DNA of 55,821 bases from Candidatus Galligastranaerophilus intestinavium (GCA_018716625.1 DVJQ01000010.1:1-55821), one strand, 5' to 3'. Positions 16,458 through 26,131 are shown, counted from the first letter of the stretch. Translations and numbers: made by a program. The notes: generated by a model not told the origin, from the letters alone.

Positions 16458-16463
16458 TAAAAT
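16458..16463 (+). promoter_or_regulatory. Possible -10 of folP
   Basis: TAAAAT preceded by TG, 6 nt before the folP ATG, with no ribosome site. Same spacing as the clearer leaderless candidates but a weaker hexamer. Confidence 0.3.
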
Positions 16464-16469
16464 CTTAAA

Positions 16470-17621
16470 ATGCAATTTAGTATGAGAATAATTTCAAAAA
16501 ACTTTATAGAAAATGAAATAAAAAATGTAGGTTTCAGTGCCGACTATCTTGAAATTGGGCTAAATAAACACAAATTTTTATCACTAAAGGTTGAAAACCT
16601 AAGAGCAGTCGAGGCAAATATCCTAAAGCAAACTGCACTTTCTTGCTCTTGTGATTGCGCTGTTCACAGAAATTGCATTGATTGCAAGGTTGAACACTCA
16701 GACTGTATTTTATCCGGTACAATTTCACAGCTCATAAATGTATCTAAAAAACTCAGAGTACAGCCTTTTTCAATGTCACGATTGAGTGATGATATTTTAA
16801 AACAGATTATTTGCTCAAAGAATTTTGCCAAGTCAAAAATTATGGGAATTTTAAACTTGACCAGCGATTCTTTTTCGGACGGTGGCGAATTTTTAGAGTT
16901 TAATGCGGCTTTTAGGCATGCCGAGCTTATGATTGAGCAAGGGGCAGGGATTATTGATATAGGTTCAGAGAGCACAAGACCAAAATCGCTGCCTGTTGAG
17001 GAGGATATCCAAGCAGAGCGAATTTTGCCTGTTGTAGAGTTTCTTAAAAAAAATCATCCCGACATTTTGCTAAGCGTTGACACAAGAAGTTCAAAAGTTG
17101 CCAATTTAGTGCTTGAGGCAGGGGTTGATATTATAAATGATGTGTCGGGACTAAAATATGATAAAAATATGGCGAAGACTCTTTGTAAATACAACTGCGA
17201 TGTTGTAATTATGCATTCTCGCTCGACTCCTTATGATATGGACGATTGTTGTAATTATAAAAATCTTGTTGATGATGTTTATCTGGAATTAAAAAAACAG
17301 TGTGATTATGCTCTGGGGGAAGGTATAAAACCAGAGAGAATCATTATAGATGTAGGCTTTGGTTTTGCAAAAAATTATGAGCAAAATTTTGAACTTATGG
17401 CAAGAATAGAAGAATTTAAAAGTCTAGGCTACAGAATTCTTGCAGGTGTTTCAAGAAAGAGATTTCTTCAGGAGTGTTGCGGAGCAAAAACGCCAAAGGA
17501 TGCAGATGAAATAACGGCATTGTCCTCAGCTTATTTTGCCTTAAAAGGTATTGATTACATAAGAGTACATAATGTTGAAAAAAGCCTTTCTGCAATAAAA
17601 TTTGCACAGGCTCTCAGATAA
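16470..17621 (+). CDS. folP: Dihydropteroate synthase with N-terminal extension and Cys cluster
   Basis: Condenses pterin pyrophosphate with p-aminobenzoate in folate synthesis. The TIM-barrel core spans ~122-383: KIMGILNLTSDSFSDGG, DIGSESTRP, LLSVDTRS, NDVSG, VIMHSR, IIIDVGFGFAK and GVSRKRFL. The first ~120 residues are an extension also seen in some clostridial-type DHPS (ANILKQ). Here it carries six cysteines within 21 residues (C59, C61, C63, C69, C72, C79), which look like a metal or Fe-S site. The start is uncertain between two ATGs 12 nt apart. Divergent from rplY. Confidence 0.93.
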   Translation: MQFSMRIISKNFIENEIKNVGFSADYLEIGLNKHKFLSLKVENLRAVEANILKQTALSCSCDCAVHRNCIDCKVEHSDCILSGTISQLINVSKKLRVQPFSMSRLSDDILKQIICSKNFAKSKIMGILNLTSDSFSDGGEFLEFNAAFRHAELMIEQGAGIIDIGSESTRPKSLPVEEDIQAERILPVVEFLKKNHPDILLSVDTRSSKVANLVLEAGVDIINDVSGLKYDKNMAKTLCKYNCDVVIMHSRSTPYDMDDCCNYKNLVDDVYLELKKQCDYALGEGIKPERIIIDVGFGFAKNYEQNFELMARIEEFKSLGYRILAGVSRKRFLQECCGAKTPKDADEITALSSAYFALKGIDYIRVHNVEKSLSAIKFAQALR

Positions 17622-17642
17622 CTTATTTTTTCATAAGTTTTT
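17620..17642 (+). terminator. Possible weak terminator after folP
   Basis: AACTTAT, six-nt loop, ATAAGTT followed by TTT. AT-rich 7-bp stem that also encodes the C-terminal codons of the convergent YkgJ-like gene. Confidence 0.35.
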
Positions 17643-18036
17643 CAAGTACTTCGCTAAAAGGTATGATAGGTGTAAATTTGTACCCGCAACCATCGCTTAG
17701 GCTTGCGCCCATCATAAATATTTCCTCTTGGGGGTAGTCTCTGCATATTCTGTCGCGTTTTTTGTGGTTTTTGCACAGCTTTGTTATCGGATCAAGATTA
17801 TTGCAGCGAAAAATTAACCCTGTTTCATCTTTCCCGACAACTTCAAGGTCATTATAAAAGTAGTGTAAATTTTTGAGTTTGTTAAATGTTTCCTCATCCT
17901 TTAGAATATTTTTGCCATGTTTAACATAAATTTTTTCACAACACCTCCCGCAACAGTTGCACTTACCGCTGCGGTAATACTTCCTTTTTAAAATATAAAG
18001 GTAATAAAACCTTTTTAATTTATGAAGCAATTTCAT
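17623..18036 (-). CDS. YkgJ-family cysteine cluster protein
   Basis: 137 residues with the zinc- or iron-chelating CxCC pattern: CNCCGRCC near residue 26, then FRCNNL, LCKNHKKRDRICRDYP, and a late Cys in DGCGYKF. This is the UPF0153/YkgJ arrangement; the family may bind a metal or Fe-S cluster but has no settled function. Basic amphipathic N-terminus, no signal peptide. Start overlaps the end of the upstream gene by 17 nt. Confidence 0.85.
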   Translation of the reverse strand: MKLLHKLKRFYYLYILKRKYYRSGKCNCCGRCCEKIYVKHGKNILKDEETFNKLKNLHYFYNDLEVVGKDETGLIFRCNNLDPITKLCKNHKKRDRICRDYPQEEIFMMGASLSDGCGYKFTPIIPFSEVLEKLMKK

Positions 18037-18352
18037 TTAAAAAGTTGTCGTTTGACAAAAGCGAAAATATCGCCTCATCGTCATCTATCGAAATTTCGCC
18101 ACTCATAACTTTTGATATAACAAGAGCATCGGCACTTTTATCATCTTCATCGCTAAGTGCGAGGTCTGTAAATTTCTTGATGTCTTGTTCTCTCTCGTAA
18201 AGTTTTAGTGCTGTGTCGGATATATTTGATTCATCAACAAATAAACCGACATCGTCACTGTTATATATTCCTTGTGAGCCAAGAGAAGATATCTTGCTTA
18301 TTGAGTTTTGCGATATTGCTTCATTGTGCTCGTTAGATATTCTATCCAACAT
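18020..18352 (-). CDS. Hypothetical acidic protein, faintly FlgM-like
   Basis: 110 residues, acidic, no signal peptide. The C-terminal half (SNISDTALKLYEREQDI then VISKVMSGEISIDDDEAI) follows the FlgM anti-sigma-28 layout: a SDxAxKL motif, a helix, V-x-x-I-x-x-G-[EY]-x-x-D, and a last helix. The match is by eye and weak. FlgM would bind the flagellar sigma factor. Ribosome site AAGGAC. Translation coupled to the YkgJ-like gene. Confidence 0.45.
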   Translation of the reverse strand: MLDRISNEHNEAISQNSISKISSLGSQGIYNSDDVGLFVDESNISDTALKLYEREQDIKKFTDLALSDEDDKSADALVISKVMSGEISIDDDEAIFSLLSNDNFLNEIAS

Positions 18353-18518
18353 GACCCAAGTCCTTATTCATTCACATGTATAGTATCCAATATTTAGAAG
18401 AAAATTGTATCAATCTTTAGGTCTATTTTTTATCTTCCTTTTATAATAATATAGACTATTAACAATGTAAAAAGCAAATTTTTATGATATATTTATCTGG
18501 GTAAGAGAGGATAAAATT

Positions 18519-20048
18519 ATGGAAAATCAAAAACGTGTATTACTTTGCATCCTTGACGGATGGGGCATTTCTAACGATACAAAATACAATGCCATAGCAG
18601 TAGGTAAAACGCCAAACTATGACAACTTTTTAAAAACCATGCCGCACACACAAATTCATGCGGATGGTAATAATGTAGGTTTGCCAAAGGGACAGATGGG
18701 AAATTCCGAGGTAGGTCACTTAAATATCGGCGCAGGCAGAATAGTCTATCAGGAATTAACCAGAATAAACAAAGCAATTGAGGAAGGTAAATTTTTTGAA
18801 AATCAAGAGTTTTTAAATGCAATTAACCATGTAAAGAAAAATAATTCTTCACTGCATATTTACGGGCTTGTTTCCACAGGCGGTGTACACAGCTCGATTG
18901 AACATTTAAAGGCGCTTATAAAAATGGCTGCACAAAACGGTTTAAAAGATGTTTATGTACATGCTTTTCTTGACGGGCGCGACACTCCTCCGCAAAGTGC
19001 TAAAGAATTCCTTTTGGATGTTGAAAATACGCTGAAGGAATATAATTTACCTCCTATTGCAAGTGTAATCGGCAGATATTGGGTAATGGACAGAGATAAG
19101 CGCTGGGAAAGGGTTGAGAGAGCTTATAACGCACTGCTGCTCTCTGAAGGCAACAGTGCAAAAAGTGCAATAGAAGGTCTTGAAGAATCTTATAAAAACG
19201 GCAAAAACGATGAATTTGTCGAACCTATAGTTGTCGGCGGCAAAAGAATAGAAGATAATGACGCGATAATATTTTTCAACTACAGACCCGACAGGGCAAG
19301 GGAAATTACAAGCGCCATAGCGCTTGATGACTTTAGCGGTTTTGAGAGAAAAGTTAAAAGAGATAACCTATATTATGTTTGTATGACTCAATATGATGAA
19401 ACATTCCCGTTGCCTGTTGCATTCAAACCGGAAAAACTTACAAATATTTTGGGTCAAGTACTTGATGATAACAATGTTAAAGAATTCAGAACGGCAGAAA
19501 CCGAAAAATATGCACATATTACATTTTTCTTTAACGGAGGTGAAGAAACACCCTTTAAGCTTGAAACAAGAAAGCTTGTTGCTTCGCCTAAAGTTGCAAC
19601 TTATGATTTAAAGCCTCAGATGAGTGCTTATGAAGTTTGCGACAACGTTTTAGAGGCACTTGATAACAAAGAATACGGTTTTATACTTGTTAATTTTGCA
19701 AACCCTGATATGGTTGGACATACTGGTGTTATGGATGCCGCAGTAAAGGCAGTTGAAGCCGTTGATGAATGCGTGGGTAAAATTGCAAAAAAAGCCCTTG
19801 AAAACAATGTTGAAATGATTGTAACAGCAGACCATGGCAATGCGGAGTGGATGTATAACGAGCAAACACACTCCCCTCAAACTGCCCACACTACAAATCA
19901 GGTCCCGTTTATACTTGTTACGGGTGATATGCAAAATGCAAAGCTAAAATCAACAGGTGCTCTGTGTGACATTGCTCCCACCGTGCTTGATTTGTTGGGA
20001 ATTAAAAAACCGCAAGAGATGAGCGGTGAAAGCCTAATTGAACACTAG
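18519..20048 (+). CDS. gpmI: Phosphoglycerate mutase, 2,3-BPG-independent
   Basis: Interconverts 3- and 2-phosphoglycerate in glycolysis; binuclear Mn alkaline-phosphatase fold. CILDGWG at the N-terminus, catalytic Ser63 in GNSEVGHLNIGAGRIVYQ, HAFLDGRDTPP, RPDRAREIT, and C-terminal metal ligands in NFANPDMVGHTG, TADHGNAE and HSPQTAHTTNQVP. 509 residues, full length. Ribosome site GAGAGG. Monocistronic: its terminator follows at once. Confidence 0.97.
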   Translation: MENQKRVLLCILDGWGISNDTKYNAIAVGKTPNYDNFLKTMPHTQIHADGNNVGLPKGQMGNSEVGHLNIGAGRIVYQELTRINKAIEEGKFFENQEFLNAINHVKKNNSSLHIYGLVSTGGVHSSIEHLKALIKMAAQNGLKDVYVHAFLDGRDTPPQSAKEFLLDVENTLKEYNLPPIASVIGRYWVMDRDKRWERVERAYNALLLSEGNSAKSAIEGLEESYKNGKNDEFVEPIVVGGKRIEDNDAIIFFNYRPDRAREITSAIALDDFSGFERKVKRDNLYYVCMTQYDETFPLPVAFKPEKLTNILGQVLDDNNVKEFRTAETEKYAHITFFFNGGEETPFKLETRKLVASPKVATYDLKPQMSAYEVCDNVLEALDNKEYGFILVNFANPDMVGHTGVMDAAVKAVEAVDECVGKIAKKALENNVEMIVTADHGNAEWMYNEQTHSPQTAHTTNQVPFILVTGDMQNAKLKSTGALCDIAPTVLDLLGIKKPQEMSGESLIEH

Positions 20049-20056
20049 TTTTTATG

Positions 20057-20090
20057 ATTGCCCCTTGGCTATACAGGGGGCAATTTTTTG
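20057..20090 (+). terminator. gpmI terminator overlapping the lgt stop codon
   Basis: Stem ATTGCCCC / GGGGCAAT with a 12-nt loop, followed by TTTTTT on the plus strand. The same DNA, read on the other strand, encodes the last residues and stop of lgt. Confidence 0.8.
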
Positions 20091-20869
20091 GATTTATTAA
20101 TTGTCCAAATGCAACCTATAGCGCCAGTTATAAAAAGCAAAACGCTTGCAATTTGAGCTATTGGAACTGTTCCGATATTTAAAACGCTGTCTGTTCTTAT
20201 TCCTTCAATTATAAATCTGCCTATTGAATAGAGCATAAAGTAGGAATAAAAAATCAGCCCGTCGCGCTCTTTTTGTACTTTTCTTACGCCAAAAAACAGT
20301 ATTAAAAATATAAGAATACAAAAGAGTGATTCATATAAAAAAGTCGGGTGAAAATAGCTGTAAGAATAGTATTCTATTGGTCGATATGATGGTGCGATAT
20401 ATAGTTTCCAAGGTAAATTACAAGGTGTTCCAAATGCCTCGGAGTTGAAAAAATTCCCCCATCTGCCGATTATTTGACCCATAACAAGCCCGTACGTTAT
20501 TACATCGGCATATTTTAAAATACTTAATTTTTTCTTTTTAAAGTACAGTATGCCTGCAATTACCCCGCCTAAAATAGCGCCGTGGATTGATATTCCGCCA
20601 TGCCAGAGTGCTATAATTTCGCTTGGTTTTAAAATGTAGTAGTCAATGTTTAAAATTACATAATATGCTCTTGCGCAAATTATTCCGCTTATTATCAAAA
20701 TCGGATAAAAATCCGTCAAAATGTCTATATCAACTTCTCTGTAGTACTTTTTTGCAATAAAATTTGCAGTTAAAATGGCGCAAATTATTGCAAAAAACAT
20801 CACTACCCCGTACATTTTTATTTCGTACCCGCCAAGTACAAATGCGGTTGAAAAGGGTGAGGTAAACAT
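20069..20869 (-). CDS. lgt: Prolipoprotein diacylglyceryl transferase
   Basis: Inner-membrane enzyme that moves diacylglycerol from phosphatidylglycerol to the lipobox Cys of prolipoproteins, such as the two in this window. 266 residues, about seven membrane helices. Signature GRWGNFFNSEAFG and AIWHGGISIHGAILGG (conserved HGG) are present, as is the late GIRTDS. The gene directly upstream encodes a lipoprotein, 2 nt away. Confidence 0.95.
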   Translation of the reverse strand: MFTSPFSTAFVLGGYEIKMYGVVMFFAIICAILTANFIAKKYYREVDIDILTDFYPILIISGIICARAYYVILNIDYYILKPSEIIALWHGGISIHGAILGGVIAGILYFKKKKLSILKYADVITYGLVMGQIIGRWGNFFNSEAFGTPCNLPWKLYIAPSYRPIEYYSYSYFHPTFLYESLFCILIFLILFFGVRKVQKERDGLIFYSYFMLYSIGRFIIEGIRTDSVLNIGTVPIAQIASVLLFITGAIGCIWTINKSKKLPPV

Positions 20870-20871
20870 TT

Positions 20872-21492
20872 CTACTCAATATCCTGTGTTTGTTCCTGAT
20901 ATTGCCCAAGCTTATATTTTTGCGAATATTTAGAAATTGTTTCTTCAAGATAATTTATTTGAGCTTCCACTTCTTCCTTGTCATTTGACTGTGGTTTTAG
21001 CTCAAGATACTTTTTGTATAATTCTGTGGATGAATTTAGTGTGTCAACAAGGTATTTTGCTTCTTCTTCACTTATGTTTTTAAGCCCGTCTGTTTCATCG
21101 TCTTGGGTTTCTGCTGTTTGAGGTTCTGTGTTTGTTTGGTCGTTTTCATCTTCTTCCAAGATTTTAAGTGCGTCGCTTTCTTTTGCAACAGCTAAAGAAT
21201 AGTAAGAGTCTGCAAACTCGGGTTTAATTTTTATTGCTTCTTCAAGTTGTGTTTGTGCTTTTTTGAATTCTTGTGCACTTATGTACGCAACGCCCAGATT
21301 ATATCTTGTTTCAAATATTGTTCCGTCTAAATCCACGCTTGACTCAAGTCTGCTAATTGCACCTTGTATGTCGCCTTTTTGCATAAATTCCTGAGCTTTA
21401 TTGTTTAGTTCTTGTATTGCAATATTGTTTATACATGCGCTGCAAAGTACGCTTACAAAGAGTATTGCTAAAAATAGTGTCAATTTTTTCAT
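20872..21492 (-). CDS. TPR-containing lipoprotein
   Basis: 206 residues. Signal peptide ending CSA-C20 (lipobox with an unusual Cys at -3), then at least two tetratricopeptide units at ~27-105 (NNKAQEFMQKGDIQGAISRLE, FETRYNLGVAYISAQEFKKA, FADSYYSLAVA). An acidic low-complexity linker and a C-terminal coiled coil follow. Probably a periplasm-facing scaffold. Ribosome site AAAGGG. Sits between the AsmA-like gene and lgt on the same strand. Confidence 0.8.
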   Translation of the reverse strand: MKKLTLFLAILFVSVLCSACINNIAIQELNNKAQEFMQKGDIQGAISRLESSVDLDGTIFETRYNLGVAYISAQEFKKAQTQLEEAIKIKPEFADSYYSLAVAKESDALKILEEDENDQTNTEPQTAETQDDETDGLKNISEEEAKYLVDTLNSSTELYKKYLELKPQSNDKEEVEAQINYLEETISKYSQKYKLGQYQEQTQDIE

Positions 21493-21571
21493 ATTTTTTC
21501 CCTTTTGAATTAAATTTTATAATCAAATTTTATGCCTTGCAAGTATGTTAAGCTGAAATTAATCTTTTGTA

Positions 21572-24500
21572 CTAGTTCAACCAGTTAAAGCTTTTTACAT
21601 ATTTATCCGAGTTCAGCTCTCCTTTTATTTTTGCAAGGAACAATCTGTAATCGTCCGCAGATATTTCAATAAGCGGTATTTTATTTACATTGTCAACAAT
21701 TTGCGATTTTGTGCCATCTTTCAGTTTGTTTCCGGTTAAAGTACTAATTAGCGAGTTTAGTGAAGCATTTCCCGCTGCTCCAAGGACGTTACTTACTTTT
21801 TTTGAAAGCCTGCCGAGTATTTCTATGTCAGCATTGTCGTTGATTATGTCGTAACCTCCGTATATAAATAAGCTCAGGTTTGTTCCTTTTGAAAAAATTT
21901 CAAGCGCGCTTATTTTGCCGTTTTCAACATCAAAGCTACCTCTTATGGTTGAAAATTCGCCTGTTTTGTAGGGAGTTAATACTTCAATTAAGTTGTTAAG
22001 AGTAAGACCTAAAATGCCGCTTTTTATGAGGTTTCCTGCTCTTAGAAGATATTCAAGAGAGCCGAGTTTTGGCATTTTTCCGTTATTTACACTAAAATTA
22101 ACCCTTCCTGTTACAAGTTTTATGTCTTGAGCACTTTGTGGAATTTTGCCTTTTAGGTGTATTTTTGCATTCATCCTGCCGTAAATTTGATTTTCAAGAC
22201 CGAGAAAGTCTTTGCTCAGCGCGTTTGCGTCGCAATTTTCAACAATCGAATCAATGTCAAAGACCATAGATACAATATCAAAATTACCCCTTGAGGCAAC
22301 CTTGCCTTCTGCAATGTCAAAGTTTACATTATCAATGTTGAACATATAACCTGTAGGATTTGAAAAAATCATTGCCAAATTTTGTGCCTTTATGTCGTAC
22401 AGCTCAACATCCTGTGCTTTTGCACTACCTTTTAATATTACTAAATCTTGAGGTTTGAAAACAATGGGTTGTCCGGGGACTATGTCTGAAGAGCCCTTTG
22501 GCAGTTGTGAAATCCCCTCAAATAGCTGTGAAAGACTTGTTTTTCTTGATTTTATGTCTAAATTTTCAACAACAATCGGAAAAGTTTGTTTGTTTTTTAT
22601 ATTTGCATTTATTTCAATATCCGAGTCAAAGCTTTTTCCGTTCATTTTTGCTTTAATTATATTTTTTTCGACATCAAAATCCATGTCGTTGATTTTTGTG
22701 TTGTAAAAGGGCATGTTTATGTTTTGAAAGTTTATTTTTCCTGTTGCCGCAGGCATAAAAACATTCCCGTTTAAATGCAGATTGCAGGTAAAAAGTCCTT
22801 GTTTTAAAATTGATTTTTTAAAAATTACATTGAAAATTTTTGCGGTTACGGGGTTTGGCGTATATATGTGAAAATTTTCAAATTTCAAATTTTTGTTTTG
22901 CGATACAACCTTGCCGCCGGCTTTTAACATTGTAAGAGGCGTAGGCTTGTTATTTTGAGAGTAGATGTATTTTATGTACTTTGCGGAATTTATCTTTGCG
23001 ACATTTTTTGTAAAATCACTTTTGATTTCAAATTCTCTTTCATATTCTGTATCACCCGCGTTTGCACCCATATATGTTATATCTGTTTCTTTAGGCAGTG
23101 TTAAGTATGATATTATCGAATAGTTGTTGAAATCTCCTTTTATTCTGCCCTTTAGCCTAATTTCGCCTTTTATTTTTATGGGATAAGTTAAATAAGGATT
23201 AATTATCCTGTCTGCTGCAATTTCATCTATATTTGTCGAGAACATGGTGTTAAAATCAGGGTTTTTAGATAAATAATTTTTTATTGTAGAGTCAATGTAT
23301 ACAGGCGTGTTGCCATAGGTAAGATTTAGTGCATCTAAATGAATTTTTTGTCCAAATAGCTTAATGGAGCCGCTTTTTAGGACAAGCGGAATTTGTTGTT
23401 TTAAATTCATTAAGCTTATGTCATTGAATGTTACTTTACCGTATGGCGTGTTATTTTTTATGTTTAAATCCAAATTCATCTCGCCGTCGAATTTGCCAAA
23501 TTCTTCAAAAAGAGATTTTTGGGTTTTTGCGCTCAGGTAGTTTTTGAATTTTTCAATATCTGAGAGTTTTATAGATGTTGCTTTCAGTTTTAAATTTGCA
23601 TTGGGTTTTTCTAGAATATTGCTTACTGTGCCTGATGATTGGATATTTGTGTCAAAAAAGTCAATTAATGAGTCTGAGATTATTATGTTGGAATTTTTAA
23701 TTATATATTTGCCCTTTTTAAACCTTACGTTTTTTGATCTGTCCGTATTTTTTGGAGTAAAATTGCCGTTTAGGGTAATTTTTGAAAGGTCTGCATTTTT
23801 ATAGTCCGATGATATTTCGCCCTTTGCGTTTATATTTGTGTCAAAGATAAAATCAAGCGCACTAATAGGGGTGTTTTGCAGTAAAAATTTCAGGTCTTTA
23901 TTGTTAAAATAATTTTGTTTTTTTACGTCTTGGACTAAATTTGAAAATTGCATAGATTTTAAATTTGTTTGTAAATCAAATTTTAATTTTGTATCTTTTG
24001 CGGACAAATTTTTGTTGCTCGGTGTTATATTTGCTTTAATATTGCCGCGAGCACCCTTATAGTCCCCACTGAGGTCAATTTTATAGTCTTTTGCATATGC
24101 AATATTGCCAATAACGTTGTTAAAAGAGTAATTTGGTGCAATTATTGCATTTATTGAGTTTAGCTTTATATCGGCATTTGGTGTTATGTCATCTAAGAAC
24201 CCTAAGCCCTCAAGGCTCTTTGCCTTTCCTTTAAACAGTATTGTTATGTTAATTTTTCCGTTTGCAGATTTTACAAAGCTGATATCTCCGCTGAAAGGTT
24301 TTATAAGTTCGCTTGTTTTAACCATATTGAGGGCATTTTGAGCTGAGATATTGTTTATTTTTGTTTCAATATCAATATTGTTGTAGTCATCAGCATACCC
24401 TTTAAGCGCAAACTCTCCGTCGTGCATTTTTGCGGACGTGTCTTTTATGTTTATGACTTTATTGTTGAAATCAAGCTCTATTTTTCCTTCTTTTAATTCT

Positions 24501-26119
24501 GCATTTAGTCCGTTTAGAGAGGCATTTATACCTGTGCCGAAAAATTTTCCGTTAACAATTGCATCGTATATTGTTCCTGTTGCTCTTATGTGTATTTTCC
24601 CTTTGCCTGATATTTTCATAAAAGGCAGAGGTCCCAGTTTGAAACCTATTACCCTTTGAACAGGTATCAAATATTTATGCGCATAGGCCAAATCTACCGC
24701 ATCTGATGAAATTACATCATAATCTCCCGCTTGTTTGCCGTAAAGTTCGGAATATCCTTTTACATCTACAAATTGATTGTTGGGAGCAGGAACATGAACA
24801 TCAACATTAACCCTGTCTTTGACAAAATTACACTTAACATTTGCTGTTTTAAAATTTTTGGGCCTTTCAAACAGATAAATATCGCGAATAAAAGCCTCTC
24901 CGTTTATGTCGGGTTTTTTGTAATTACCTGAAATATTTAAAAGTCCATCCAGTCTGGCATATGGTTTTGCAGCTTTCAGCTCGTTTATAACGTCAGTTTT
25001 ATATACCACAATGCCCGCAGGGATAAGGTTAATAAGACTCATAAAGTCGCTGTCGTTAATTTTAAGATTTATATCAGGTTTTATTTTATTGGTTTTGTAG
25101 TTTTTTAATTTACCGCTAAAGCTTGTATTTATATCTTTTGATTGAAATGTTGAGGGTAAAACCTCTATAAAGTTATTATTTGCGACAAGTTTAAGCTCCA
25201 GTTGTGCAGGATTTGTAAGGCTCCAGCCGCTTTTTTTGTTATTGTACAAAAAATCGCCAAACAAGTCTTTTGTATTTGCTTTTATTAAAAATTCGTTTTG
25301 CGGCTTTTCTTTTGTCTTTAAAATTGTCAAGTCCGCAATACCTTCAATGTTGTTGAATTTTATGTTTGAAAATTCATTAATGTATGGCAGATAAGGTTTT
25401 AGAGAAATGTTTTTAATTAAAATATCGATGTCTGTGTCTTTAGAATCAATATATTTATTTGTCGGTAACTTTAGCACTGCTTTAGCTTCAATATTTGAAG
25501 TTGTACAAAAATTGTCACTTTGTTCGCAAATGCTAAGTTTGGTTTCTGTGTTAAATTTTATATTTTTTTTCCGCTCTGCTATGTTTGCATAGAAATTTTC
25601 AGATTCAACAGTTGCCGTTTTCAGATATTTGTCATCTTTAAACAATACTTTACTTTGCTTTATTTTTAGTAGTGTTTTATCAAAGTTTAATTTTAGGGGA
25701 AAAGATTTATCCTGTGTGATATATTTTTCAAAATTAAATTTTCCGTTTTTATCTCTGTGCAAATTTATATTCATATTTTGTGCCTCAATATAAGGTATTG
25801 AGAGGTTTTTAAAAATAAGAGGCAGTAATTTTACTCTGAATTTTATGTTATTTGCGCTAAATAATCTTTTATCAGACGCGTCAATACTTATATTTTTGGC
25901 GGATATTGCAAGAGATAATCCGAGTGTTGTTGAAATTTTCGGGCCTTCAATGTTTAAATCCAACCCTGTTTGTTGTTTTGTAATATTTTCAATTTTTTGT
26001 GCGGTTAAAAAATGGTTTGCACAAAAACCAAGCAAAAAGTACACACAACAGCAAAAGCCAATTAATGCCGTTGTAATAATAAGTATTTTTTTATTGAAAA
26101 TATTTTTAATTGTCCGCAT
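21572..26119 (-). CDS. Large AsmA-like envelope protein (1515 residues)
   Basis: N-terminal membrane anchor (~10-33), then an AsmA-type start (QQTGLDLNIEGPKIS, LSLAISAKNISI, FEKYI) and a very long run of beta-rich repeats. It ends in an AsmA-like C-terminal domain (FSVNNGKMPKLGSLEYLL, GEFSTIRGSFDVENGKI, ILGRLS). Proteins of this AsmA/YhdP/TamB superfamily form hydrophobic grooves that bridge inner and outer membranes and carry phospholipid. Same C-terminal block as the 1188-residue paralogue ~4 kb away; both end in a KSFxW motif. Divergent from the small exported protein. -10 box 6 nt before the ATG, no ribosome site. Confidence 0.82.
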   Translation of the reverse strand: MRTIKNIFNKKILIITTALIGFCCCVYFLLGFCANHFLTAQKIENITKQQTGLDLNIEGPKISTTLGLSLAISAKNISIDASDKRLFSANNIKFRVKLLPLIFKNLSIPYIEAQNMNINLHRDKNGKFNFEKYITQDKSFPLKLNFDKTLLKIKQSKVLFKDDKYLKTATVESENFYANIAERKKNIKFNTETKLSICEQSDNFCTTSNIEAKAVLKLPTNKYIDSKDTDIDILIKNISLKPYLPYINEFSNIKFNNIEGIADLTILKTKEKPQNEFLIKANTKDLFGDFLYNNKKSGWSLTNPAQLELKLVANNNFIEVLPSTFQSKDINTSFSGKLKNYKTNKIKPDINLKINDSDFMSLINLIPAGIVVYKTDVINELKAAKPYARLDGLLNISGNYKKPDINGEAFIRDIYLFERPKNFKTANVKCNFVKDRVNVDVHVPAPNNQFVDVKGYSELYGKQAGDYDVISSDAVDLAYAHKYLIPVQRVIGFKLGPLPFMKISGKGKIHIRATGTIYDAIVNGKFFGTGINASLNGLNAELKEGKIELDFNNKVINIKDTSAKMHDGEFALKGYADDYNNIDIETKINNISAQNALNMVKTSELIKPFSGDISFVKSANGKINITILFKGKAKSLEGLGFLDDITPNADIKLNSINAIIAPNYSFNNVIGNIAYAKDYKIDLSGDYKGARGNIKANITPSNKNLSAKDTKLKFDLQTNLKSMQFSNLVQDVKKQNYFNNKDLKFLLQNTPISALDFIFDTNINAKGEISSDYKNADLSKITLNGNFTPKNTDRSKNVRFKKGKYIIKNSNIIISDSLIDFFDTNIQSSGTVSNILEKPNANLKLKATSIKLSDIEKFKNYLSAKTQKSLFEEFGKFDGEMNLDLNIKNNTPYGKVTFNDISLMNLKQQIPLVLKSGSIKLFGQKIHLDALNLTYGNTPVYIDSTIKNYLSKNPDFNTMFSTNIDEIAADRIINPYLTYPIKIKGEIRLKGRIKGDFNNYSIISYLTLPKETDITYMGANAGDTEYEREFEIKSDFTKNVAKINSAKYIKYIYSQNNKPTPLTMLKAGGKVVSQNKNLKFENFHIYTPNPVTAKIFNVIFKKSILKQGLFTCNLHLNGNVFMPAATGKINFQNINMPFYNTKINDMDFDVEKNIIKAKMNGKSFDSDIEINANIKNKQTFPIVVENLDIKSRKTSLSQLFEGISQLPKGSSDIVPGQPIVFKPQDLVILKGSAKAQDVELYDIKAQNLAMIFSNPTGYMFNIDNVNFDIAEGKVASRGNFDIVSMVFDIDSIVENCDANALSKDFLGLENQIYGRMNAKIHLKGKIPQSAQDIKLVTGRVNFSVNNGKMPKLGSLEYLLRAGNLIKSGILGLTLNNLIEVLTPYKTGEFSTIRGSFDVENGKISALEIFSKGTNLSLFIYGGYDIINDNADIEILGRLSKKVSNVLGAAGNASLNSLISTLTGNKLKDGTKSQIVDNVNKIPLIEISADDYRLFLAKIKGELNSDKYVKSFNWLN

Positions 26120-26125
26120 GTGGCT

Positions 26126-26131
26126 ATTATA
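26126..26131 (-). promoter_or_regulatory. -10 box of a leaderless AsmA-like gene promoter (candidate)
   Basis: TATAAT on the minus strand followed by AGCCAC and the ATG. Six nucleotides between box and start, no Shine-Dalgarno. Confidence 0.5.

Noticed and set aside
22455-22774. Plus-strand ORFs within the large AsmA-like gene
   Set aside because: Phe/Ile-rich antisense shadows of a low-GC beta-repeat gene.
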